Below are positions 1 to 7,226 of a stretch of DNA of 64,000 bases, piece by piece. This DNA comes from Sphingobacteriales bacterium (GTDB lineage: Bacteria; Bacteroidota; Bacteroidia; Chitinophagales; UBA2359), in NCBI GenBank assembly GCA_016706405.1, contig JADJJT010000001.1, forward strand, positions 1,553,501-1,617,500. Reading direction: 5' to 3'. A model generated the notes under the pieces. The model was given only the letters and a program-made list of their open reading frames with translations, was not told the DNA's origin and did not search any database. The first letter of the stretch is position 1. Each line of letters opens with the position of its first letter. Both the position numbers and the translations under genes were made by a program.

Positions 1-387
1 TTCCATGCGTGGTTGCTCTATCCAGGCAGGCAGTTGTTGAGGTTTTTTGGGTGTTTTTACTGACTGTGCAGGATTTACCGGACAATTATGCCGTTTTTGT
101 AAATACCAATACAATGCCTTTATACTTGATAATTTACGAGCTACGCTTGCCGGATGGTAACCTTGCGCCATTAACCTGGCCAACCAACTGCGTATGTGCT
201 TGGGTGTAATTTGTTCGGGATTAATAGTGTTGGCTGCATTATCCGGAAATTTTCCGGAAATAAAAACCATAAATTGCTTCAAATCATTTTGATAGGCAAT
301 AAGGGTGTGAGCCGAAAATCTTTTCTCTTTTTCCAAATAAATTAAAAAACCACCTAACAAATTAAACAAACTTGCGTCTTTGCTCAT
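1..387 (-). CDS. Tyrosine recombinase XerC/XerD-like, N-terminal part (3' end outside window)
   Basis: The reverse strand from the ATG at 387 stays open for 129 codons to the window edge. It begins MSKDASLFNLLGG and continues with a SAM-like N-terminal core-binding domain typical of Xer recombinases: FLIYLEKEKRFSAHTL, then ITPKHIRSWLARLM, then SVARKLSSIKALYWYL, then NPAQSVKTPK. Family members resolve chromosome dimers at dif or act as integrases. The catalytic domain with the RHRRY residues lies beyond the edge, so a housekeeping XerC/D cannot be told from an integrase. The N-terminal pattern (a full arm domain, no extra phage-type AP2 domain) favours XerC/XerD. It is divergent from the subtilase gene, with about 40 bp between the two starts. 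Confidence 0.85.
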   Translation of the reverse strand, partial: MSKDASLFNLLGGFLIYLEKEKRFSAHTLIAYQNDLKQFMVFISGKFPDNAANTINPEQITPKHIRSWLARLMAQGYHPASVARKLSSIKALYWYLQKRHNCPVNPAQSVKTPKKPQQLPAWIEQPRME

Positions 388-425
388 AAACAACGTAATT
401 TACCTGCGCAATGTAGGGCAGATAT

Positions 426-1694
426 TTGAAACTACCAAAAAAAATTACTATGCCTAACCAAACACAACAAAATTTAGACTTAACCGTTCCCGAAAAACCT
501 TTTCAGCTACCCGGATTAGAATTAGCAGTTTTATTAACTCAAGCCAGCTCGTTCATTCGTGTCAATGAGGCTCGAAACCAATTTAACGTATCCGGAAAAA
601 ATTATAATGTTGCCGTTATTGACACCGGTATCAACCCAAACCACGTTGATTTTACCGGAAGAATTATCACACAAAAAAACTTCACCGCCGACAACAACGC
701 CAACCCAAACGATGCTACCGACGGGCATGGCCATGGTACAAATGTAAGTGGTATAGCCGTAGCAAATGGCGTTCATATTGGCATTGCGCCACAAGCGGGC
801 ATTATACCCATAAAGACCTTTGCAAATGACGGTGGTTCAAACACTGTAATACTTACCAATGCCTTACAATGGGTGCTCGATAATTACAAAAAATACAATA
901 TATCTGTTGTCAATTTATCGTTAGGCGCTAAGGGTAGTAATCTTACACATGAAAATGACTATTTAAACGAACCTGTAACACAAATAATTAAAAAATTAGC
1001 CCAAAAACGGGTGGTTTGTGTTATAGCCGCCGGAAATAGCTTTTTTGACCTCCAAAGCAAACAGGGCATGGGCTACCCTGCCATAATTAAAGAGTGTATT
1101 AGCGTAGGTGCCGTTTACGACTCGGGCGGTATGGTGTATAAAATTGGTGGCACCGAAGCTAAAAGTGGCCCCGGACGCATTACCCCTTTTTCGCAAAGGC
1201 TGCATGAAAGCATCAATAAAGCCCACCGAACCGATATTTTTGCCCCCGGAGCGCCTATTACCTCGTCGGGCATTAAAACACCACAAAGCAGTTCAACACA
1301 ATCGGGCACCAGCCAAGCTACGCCAGTTGTTGCGGGTATGGTACTGCTTTTACAAGATTTTTACGGTCAAATTGCAAAAGCCGCCAATAACCAAGGCATT
1401 TTTACGAATCCCTTACCTTCGGTTAATTTATTGATAAGTTGTTTACGTGGCGGCGGTGTTGTAATTAATGACGGAGATGACGAAGTGGACAATGTACAAA
1501 ATACCGGACTTAATTTTATTCGCCTCGATGCCGTTGGCGCGCTAACCGCCATGCAAAACAGGTTTGCTATGTTTTTTTCGTCAAACCGAGACTTTCAAAG
1601 CAGCGAAGATTGTATTACCGAACGCGGCGGCGTTAAAACAAACTGCAATTTTGATTACACGTATCTGTTAGACGACGAGGTAGAACAAAATTAG
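426..1694 (+). CDS. S8 subtilase family serine protease without signal peptide
   Basis: This is a 422-residue subtilisin-like peptidase. The catalytic triad is visible: Asp in AVIDTGINPNH near residue 66, His in DGHGHGTNVSG near 103, and Ser in GTSQATPVVAGM. The oxyanion Asn sits in CVIAAGNS. The start is a TTG at 426; an ATG at 450 would remove eight residues and is equally plausible. No signal peptide or long propeptide precedes the catalytic domain: Asp66 lies only about 60 residues in. There is no T9SS C-terminal domain, only a short tail with two Cys and an acidic end. This suggests a cytoplasmic enzyme or an unusual export route (inference). A hairpin terminator follows 66 bp after the stop. 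Confidence 0.88.
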   Translation: MKLPKKITMPNQTQQNLDLTVPEKPFQLPGLELAVLLTQASSFIRVNEARNQFNVSGKNYNVAVIDTGINPNHVDFTGRIITQKNFTADNNANPNDATDGHGHGTNVSGIAVANGVHIGIAPQAGIIPIKTFANDGGSNTVILTNALQWVLDNYKKYNISVVNLSLGAKGSNLTHENDYLNEPVTQIIKKLAQKRVVCVIAAGNSFFDLQSKQGMGYPAIIKECISVGAVYDSGGMVYKIGGTEAKSGPGRITPFSQRLHESINKAHRTDIFAPGAPITSSGIKTPQSSSTQSGTSQATPVVAGMVLLLQDFYGQIAKAANNQGIFTNPLPSVNLLISCLRGGGVVINDGDDEVDNVQNTGLNFIRLDAVGALTAMQNRFAMFFSSNRDFQSSEDCITERGGVKTNCNFDYTYLLDDEVEQN

Positions 1695-1760
1695 CTGACA
1701 ACAGCTACAACAATACATTAATTTAATTTACCTCGATATCTTTTTCTCTTAAAAAACAGT

Positions 1761-1803
1761 AAAGGGGCACCTGTGTATCAACTACAAGTGCCCCTTTGTT
1801 TTT
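1761..1803 (+). terminator. Rho-independent terminator after the subtilase gene
   Basis: The inverted repeat AAAGGGGCAC (1761-1770) / GTGCCCCTTT (1788-1797) forms a 10-bp stem with a 17-nt loop. It is followed by a T-rich run in the + direction. Confidence 0.8.
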
Positions 1804-1887
1804 TCCGGAATTTTGTTTCCTAAACTGACTTCAATCCGGAGCCGCAATATGGTAAACTATTGCTTGCTAACAACATTTTTTCAGGTG

Positions 1888-2088
1888 TTAATCTACCTCA
1901 AAAGTAATTTTTAAGGTTACGCGGTACTCGGTAATTTTGCCACTGCTTACTACTACGCTTTGGTCTTGCACGTATGCCGACTTTATGCCATGCACACTTT
2001 CACTTGCCTTTGCAATGCCCGTAGCGGTGGCATCTTCCCAACTTTTTGTAGAATTCGACAAAACTTCGATAACTTTTAAAACAGACAT
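1888..2088 (-). CDS. Dodecin family flavin-binding protein
   Basis: This 66-residue protein matches the dodecin family in length and sequence. It starts MSVLKVIEVLSNSTKSW, continues with an alpha helix (EDATATGIAKASESVHGIK), and then has two strands ending TEYRVTLKITFEVD. Dodecins assemble as hollow dodecamers that bind riboflavin, FMN or related flavins and buffer free flavin in the cytoplasm. The helix and the VTLKITFEV C-terminal strand are diagnostic. The gene is monocistronic and convergent with the upstream subtilase gene, with the terminator at 1761 lying between them. Confidence 0.9.
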   Translation of the reverse strand: MSVLKVIEVLSNSTKSWEDATATGIAKASESVHGIKSAYVQDQSVVVSSGKITEYRVTLKITFEVD

Positions 2089-2302
2089 TTAGGTAAAATT
2101 TAAAATATCAAAAAATAGTATGTTATTATTTTTTATTAGCGGTAACAACAATATTAGAGACTAAAAACGTGCCAAAACCTGCAGCTTCACTATTGTTTAA
2201 TTAACATTTAAACACCTCATCAACACAAATGTTTAGCTTATGACGACAATTATGTTTCCACGTAACAAAAAATCACCAGCAATCTTATGAAGTAAATTGT
2301 CC

Positions 2303-2310
2303 TATCTTTG
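2303..2310 (+). promoter_or_regulatory. Bacteroidota-type -7 box (TATCTTTG)
   Basis: TATCTTTG fits the TAnnTTTG consensus of the primary Bacteroidota sigma factor. No clear -33 TTTG is seen. Transcription would start near 2317, after the in-frame ATG at 2308, which supports 2368 as the true start of the downstream hydrolase. Confidence 0.5.
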
Positions 2311-2367
2311 CACAAACAAACTAAAAAACAAACAAACAATATTTGCCCGTCTGGCTTTGCTTACAAC

Positions 2368-3390
2368 ATGAAACTTATAAGCTACTATAACCAAACCGAC
2401 CAATTAGAACAAGCCGCTATTTTAGTAGGTAGCATGGCCTACGATTTAAACCTTTTAGACAAAGAACTGCCCCCCACTATGGCCGAGTTTTTGTTTGGCG
2501 AAGATGAAACAATGGTGCTTGCCAAAGCCTACGATGCACAAATTAAAGCCGGCAACAAAGTTCGGGCAACACCCAAGCCCATTCAGTCGTTAGCTTTACT
2601 TGCGCCCGTACCGCACCCCCCCTCGCTGCGCGATGCCTATGCTTTCAGGCAGCATGTAGCCGCTGGCCGCCGCAACAGGGGTTTAGATATGATTCCGGAA
2701 TTTGATGAGTTTCCGGTTTTTTATTTCAGCAACCACCACGCTATTAATGGTCCTGGCGATATTGCCGTAATGCCCGACCATTTGCATCAACTTGATTTTG
2801 AATTAGAAATTGCCGCCGTTATAGGATGGGCGGGGTATAATATACGCGCCGAAGAAGCCGATGATTTTATTGCCGGATTTATAGTGATGAACGATTTTAG
2901 CGCACGACTTTTACAAATGATCGAAATGAAACTTAACCTTGGACCAGCCAAAGGTAAAGATTTTGCCACCGCCTTAGGCCCCTACTTGGTTACACCCGAT
3001 GAATTACAGGCCTTTGTTTGCCCCACACCTAAAGGACATATTGGCAAACAGTATAATTTAAAAATGCAATGCAAAGTAAACGGAGCGTTGGTTTCGCAGG
3101 GAAGCACTGCCGATATGAACTGGACGTTTGCCGAAATTATTGAGCGCATTAGTTATGGCACCGAAATGTATCCGGGCGAAATAATTGGCTCGGGAACTGT
3201 TGGCACCGGATGTTTCTTAGAGTTAAACGGTACTGCCAAACATCAAAACCCAAATGCGTTCGAAAATTGGCTAAAATTAGGCGACGAGGTAGAACTTTCA
3301 ATCGAAGGTTTAGGCGTACTTTATAACCGCATTATTAAAAGCGAAGACGACTTTTCAATTTTAGCACAACAAAAAAAATTCCGGAAATAA
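2368..3390 (+). CDS. Fumarylacetoacetate hydrolase (FAH) family protein
   Basis: This 340-residue cytoplasmic enzyme belongs to the FAH superfamily, which cleaves C-C bonds in beta-diketo acids, for example at the end of aromatic amino acid breakdown. The metal-binding acidic residues are visible: the E-x-E pair in FELEIAAVIG and the Asp in VMNDFSARLLQ. The C-terminal core GEIIGSGTVGTGCFLEL follows. The reading frame is open from an ATG at 2308, but I start at the ATG at 2368 because a -7 box overlaps 2308 and the conserved sequence begins MKLISYYN. Exact substrate is not determined: fumarylacetoacetase, acylpyruvase or another family member are all possible. The gene stands alone, with no tyrosine-degradation neighbours in view. 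Confidence 0.88.
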   Translation: MKLISYYNQTDQLEQAAILVGSMAYDLNLLDKELPPTMAEFLFGEDETMVLAKAYDAQIKAGNKVRATPKPIQSLALLAPVPHPPSLRDAYAFRQHVAAGRRNRGLDMIPEFDEFPVFYFSNHHAINGPGDIAVMPDHLHQLDFELEIAAVIGWAGYNIRAEEADDFIAGFIVMNDFSARLLQMIEMKLNLGPAKGKDFATALGPYLVTPDELQAFVCPTPKGHIGKQYNLKMQCKVNGALVSQGSTADMNWTFAEIIERISYGTEMYPGEIIGSGTVGTGCFLELNGTAKHQNPNAFENWLKLGDEVELSIEGLGVLYNRIIKSEDDFSILAQQKKFRK

Positions 3391-3447
3391 AAAACCCAAA
3401 GACCAACTAATTAATAATACTACCGTTTAGAATCAGCTAAATATGTC

Positions 3448-4503
3448 CTATAACCCATCATTAGCCGTTAACTTTGTGTGCTGTACCAACCACTCGGCAT
3501 TAATTAGCAAAGTTTCATGTGTTTCGGGGTTGGGTGATAGTTTGGCAAATTTTACCAAATCGGCGGTTTTTAATATTTCGCTTAGGTATTGGGTGGCTAT
3601 GGCATCTTTAAAGTCAAGGGTGGCTGCTTGTTTTAAAATATCGGTGGTAACAGCCTCTAAGGCCGGTATTTGGTAGCGATTTTCTAAATACTCGCGGACA
3701 ATAAAGCTCAATTCGCTGTAATAAGCCTTTACCTTGCCTTGTTGCCAAAGTTTAGCCTGTGCAAGTTCGTTTAGTTTTTTCAAAGCAATTTCGTGGGCAG
3801 GGCGCGGCTCAATCTGCTTATCTTGGTCAGTTATAACGGGCAGTTTATTTTTTTTGCGTTTTTTATATTTGTAATACCACCAGAACAATACCAGCAAAAC
3901 AAATAAAAGTGCTAAAAATGGCCAATAAGGTATTAACTCGCGCCAGCTAAAAGCCACCTCTAAATTGCCTTTATTGGGCATAATATCTTGTTGTGGATTA
4001 ACAGTTACTAAATTTACGCGCAAAGTCAACGAATCGGTATAGTAAGTTTGCGTTGCACTGCCCTGTTTTACAATAATTGGCAAAGGTGGCACTGTATAAT
4101 TGCCCGAGTCCCAAGCCGTAATATATACAGTTTGATATTGCATTTTATTGGCTACTGATAAAAGGCTGTCTCTAACCGGATTTGTTTTTACTATTTCGAG
4201 GCCGTTAAGCAAAGTGGTATCAGTCCAATTAGGCCAGGTTTGCACGGCCATCTCAGGTGATCCTTGTGCTTGTTGCAATTGTACCGCCACTTGTAATTGT
4301 GCTTGTTCGCCTATGGCCAACAGGCTACGGTTTAACGAGGCTGTTGCCAATGGTTTACCTGTTATTATTTGCGTAGTTTGCGCCATAGCCAAGCCTATTG
4401 CACTGCTAACAAGATAAAAAATTCCCAAGCCCATGCTAATACTAAAAATTAACACAATATGGGTAATTATGTCAGTTGCATTCGTAATTTTTCTCAAGCA
4501 CAT
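3448..4503 (-). CDS. BatD-like / DUF4381-type membrane protein
   Basis: This 351-residue protein has an N-terminal hydrophobic segment (about residues 12-40, signal or TM). A beta-rich extracytoplasmic domain follows, containing GEQAQLQVAVQLQQ and DSGNYTVPPLPI. A strong TM helix (PYWPFLALLFVLLVLFWWYY) and a basic stop-transfer stretch KYKKRKKNK come next. The cytoplasmic tail is helical, with the motif ALKKLNELAQAKLWQQG and then SELSFIVREYLENRY. This layout matches proteins of the BatD/aerotolerance and DUF4381 group, usually encoded beside MoxR ATPases and vWA proteins. No moxR or batA is next to it here, so its partner genes must be elsewhere if the assignment holds. It is separated from the upstream ppiD-like gene by a terminator, so it should have its own promoter. 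Confidence 0.65.
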   Translation of the reverse strand: MCLRKITNATDIITHIVLIFSISMGLGIFYLVSSAIGLAMAQTTQIITGKPLATASLNRSLLAIGEQAQLQVAVQLQQAQGSPEMAVQTWPNWTDTTLLNGLEIVKTNPVRDSLLSVANKMQYQTVYITAWDSGNYTVPPLPIIVKQGSATQTYYTDSLTLRVNLVTVNPQQDIMPNKGNLEVAFSWRELIPYWPFLALLFVLLVLFWWYYKYKKRKKNKLPVITDQDKQIEPRPAHEIALKKLNELAQAKLWQQGKVKAYYSELSFIVREYLENRYQIPALEAVTTDILKQAATLDFKDAIATQYLSEILKTADLVKFAKLSPNPETHETLLINAEWLVQHTKLTANDGL

Positions 4504-4550
4504 ACCTCTATTTTTTTGATTAGCTGTATTTAAGCACCATGAACCGTTTT

Positions 4551-4606
4551 AAAAAACTAACCGCCCTTTGCTGTTACCCATCCGGATGAACAGTAAAAGG
4601 GCGGTT
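4551..4606 (-). terminator. Rho-independent terminator after the PpiD-like gene
   Basis: An imperfect palindrome spans AACCGCCCTTT (4558-4568) and AAAAGGGCGGTT (4595-4606), extended by CTGTT/AACAG. The loop holds ATCCGGAT. Read on the minus strand it is followed by a run of six T. Confidence 0.8.
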
Positions 4607-4714
4607 GGTTGTGGGTTATCTACATATGTATATACATTAAAGTGTATGGTAAACTTAGCAATCAAAACACTTAGCTATATACAAAGTTTAGCTTATTATG
4701 CTATATCAGTTATT

Positions 4715-6853
4715 TTAACGGCGAACAGCAAAGCGATTGTCTGTGATGTCGGCTTTTTTAACTAAGGCGGGCAATACGCTCATATCAACCGGTTGGCGTG
4801 CCATATTGTTCAAATTAGCTTTTTGTTGAGTAATATCGCCACTTTGTGGGGCGTCAGTTAGCGAACTTAGCTCAACAACGTACACGCCTTTTTCGCCTTC
4901 AATAGGTTTTGATACTTGTTTGGGCTGTAAACCAAAAATAGTGCCTTGCAATTTGGGTTCGCGCCCAATATTTGGCAAGTTTGGCGATTTAAAGTCTAAG
5001 CCGACAGCAGTTTGCACTTGTTGGCTTGTTGCGCTGGCAACTTCATCTAGGGTAGCTGCGCTTCCAATTTTAGCGGCAATTTGTGCCATTTTCTTTTGGC
5101 GTTTTACCAAAGGTTCAACTTTTGCTCTCACATCTTCGGGGGTGGATAAACCCTTGGTTTTAACTCCGGTTAAAGCAGCAATTACATAATCCGTTTTAGC
5201 ACTGCCATTTTCGTTTTTCCCGTTAATTTGGAAGACCGACTCACTAACGCTATTCAGTTTCCCTTTAAATGCCCAAGCCACTACATCATTAGCAACACCA
5301 AGTCCGGGTATATTATAATCGCTTCGTTTAAGGTCGGTTGCATCTTTTAAGGTAAGGCCGCGTTGTTGCGCTGCCGACTTAAGTTCTTCGTAGGTTTTAT
5401 TTGCCGTTACTATGGCCGATGCTGTATTGTATATAGAGTCGGTAGTAGCTTGGCTGGCTTCTATATTTTTAGTTAATATAGCCAATTTTAAGGCTTGTTT
5501 GCTGGGTTTAGCATTTAAAATTTCGACAATATAAACGCCATCCTCTGCTATAATTTTAAATATATCGCCTTGTTGTTGCTTGGCAAAGATTGCATTATTT
5601 AAAACATTGCCATTAAAGCCACCGAATTTGGTATAGGGCAGTTTACCGCCTTGTGTCTTTGAGCCTTCGTCTTGCGAGAACTGTGCAGCTAAGGCAGCAA
5701 AATCGCCACCATTTTTAACAACTGCAAGAAGGCTGTCAATTATTTTTTTGTCTGCTTCAAATGCTTCCTTAGTGTTGGGGCGTCTTACAATTTGCCGGAT
5801 TTGGGCAGAGTCGGCCACCATTTTTTTATCGAGTATTTTAGCAAGCCTATATGAGTTGGCTTCAAAATAAGGGCCATAAACTGTTCCGGCTTCAAAGGTA
5901 AACAAGGTGTCTTTAACCGATGTAGTCAATTGGTCTTTGGTTTTATACAACGAATCGTATGGGGTATCTGAAAACTGCACCTGCATAAAATTGTCAATAT
6001 CGGTGGTCGTTTTCATTTGTTCGGCTTTTTCGCGCATTTCGTTTTCTAATTTAAGGCGGTCGGCTTGCGAGGCCTCTACCGGAAAACTAAGATACGCAAT
6101 GTTGCGGGTATCAAATTTATTTTGATAAAGGTTGGCGTTTTGGCTGATATAAGATTTTAAATCGCTGTCAGTTACAGTAATATCGGCGTCGGCTACGGTT
6201 TCGTAGGGTACTAACACGTAACGAATATCGGCTTTTTGCCCTGTTTCGCGGTTGTTTTCTTGGGCAAAAAACGCGGGAGTATAAACTGCTTTTTTAATAA
6301 GCGAAGTATAACGCTTGCGAAGTTGTTCGGCATAAACCGACTCTTCAAAACTTTTCCAACGGGCGCGGCGTTCGGCGGCATCGGCAACGTTTTCGTCGTT
6401 AAATGAGTTGACGTATTCGCGCATTTTTTCGATGCTGAATTTTCCGGTTTCGTCAAAAAAAAGTGTTGCCTGCCTTAAAGACGGATGCAGGTTTTTTTCG
6501 TCGGTAAACAGTGCGCGCAACTCATCGTCTGTAATGTCGAGCCCCAACAGCTTGTACTGGCGCTGGGCAATTGATTCTTGTACCATATTATCCCACGCCG
6601 ATTCGCGCATTTGTAGGCGGTCAGCTTCGGTAACATCGTTGCCGCGGTTATCAATTACCTGCTGGGCTTTGTTTTCGTAGTCTTGCATGGATATTTTTTC
6701 TCCATCTACGGTGCCCGCGTACATACCCGCACCGCTGCCAAATATACCTGTGCGCGAGTCGAAGGCATCCATTACCAAAAACATAACGATAGCAAGCGCA
6801 ATAAGAAATACCAACAGACCAACCCGTTGGCGAATTTTACTAATTAAAGCCAT
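4715..6853 (-). CDS. PpiD/SurA-like peptidylprolyl isomerase, membrane-anchored
   Basis: This 712-residue envelope foldase has a short basic N terminus (MALISKIRQRVG) and one TM anchor (LLVFLIALAIVMFLVMDAF). A SurA/PpiD N-terminal chaperone domain follows, beginning at GTVDGEKISMQDYENK, and then a parvulin (PPIC) domain with the signatures AALAAQFSQDEGSKTQGGKL and YTKFGGFNGNV around residues 390-440. A second, degenerate parvulin-like region may lie near PNIGREPKLQGTIFGLQ. Length and layout match PpiD-type proteins of Bacteroidota. It likely helps outer-membrane and secreted proteins fold in the periplasm, consistent with the many large secreted proteins in this window. Likely monocistronic: promoter-like TACATTTG lies 30 bp upstream and a terminator follows. 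Confidence 0.9.
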   Translation of the reverse strand: MALISKIRQRVGLLVFLIALAIVMFLVMDAFDSRTGIFGSGAGMYAGTVDGEKISMQDYENKAQQVIDNRGNDVTEADRLQMRESAWDNMVQESIAQRQYKLLGLDITDDELRALFTDEKNLHPSLRQATLFFDETGKFSIEKMREYVNSFNDENVADAAERRARWKSFEESVYAEQLRKRYTSLIKKAVYTPAFFAQENNRETGQKADIRYVLVPYETVADADITVTDSDLKSYISQNANLYQNKFDTRNIAYLSFPVEASQADRLKLENEMREKAEQMKTTTDIDNFMQVQFSDTPYDSLYKTKDQLTTSVKDTLFTFEAGTVYGPYFEANSYRLAKILDKKMVADSAQIRQIVRRPNTKEAFEADKKIIDSLLAVVKNGGDFAALAAQFSQDEGSKTQGGKLPYTKFGGFNGNVLNNAIFAKQQQGDIFKIIAEDGVYIVEILNAKPSKQALKLAILTKNIEASQATTDSIYNTASAIVTANKTYEELKSAAQQRGLTLKDATDLKRSDYNIPGLGVANDVVAWAFKGKLNSVSESVFQINGKNENGSAKTDYVIAALTGVKTKGLSTPEDVRAKVEPLVKRQKKMAQIAAKIGSAATLDEVASATSQQVQTAVGLDFKSPNLPNIGREPKLQGTIFGLQPKQVSKPIEGEKGVYVVELSSLTDAPQSGDITQQKANLNNMARQPVDMSVLPALVKKADITDNRFAVRR

Positions 6854-6881
6854 TTTTTAATGTATTTTTGCAAATAGAGCG

Positions 6882-6889
6882 CAAATGTA
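6882..6889 (-). promoter_or_regulatory. -7 box (TACATTTG) for the PpiD-like gene
   Basis: On the minus strand this reads TACATTTG, fitting TAnnTTTG, and sits about 30 bp before the start codon. No clear -33 box is seen. Confidence 0.35.
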
Positions 6890-7226
6890 GCAATTTTTCT
6901 CGAATTTTCACCTTGCTTTTTTTACTTGCGTAATTTGAAAGTAAATATTTTTCAAACATGCTTTATTTACGACCTATTCTAATTGGGTTAAACAATATTG
7001 TTTTATTCAATTTTTAATCGGGAATTGGGCTTGGAGGCAATAAAAAATAAGATTTTAACTATTTTAGTCTTATAAAATTAAAGGACAAGCTAAGGTTTTT
7101 CTCCGGATAATGGGAGGTTGTAATTGCCATCTTGGGCATTTTCCGGATCAATTTTTGTAATTTCTTCAAGCTATGCTTCAAAACAGCCAGCCGTATCAAC
7201 TTTTATTGTTCTATTTGCATATATCT
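6890..7226. other. Intergenic region, no gene found
   Basis: AT-rich sequence between the PpiD-like gene start and the ligase-fusion stop. It has two TCCGGA sites (near 7100 and 7140). I see no convincing open frame, RNA gene or strong hairpin. Confidence 0.5.

Noticed and set aside
2308..2367. 20-residue N-terminal extension of the FAH-family protein
   Set aside because: A TAnnTTTG box overlaps the ATG at 2308 and the conserved protein starts at 2368.
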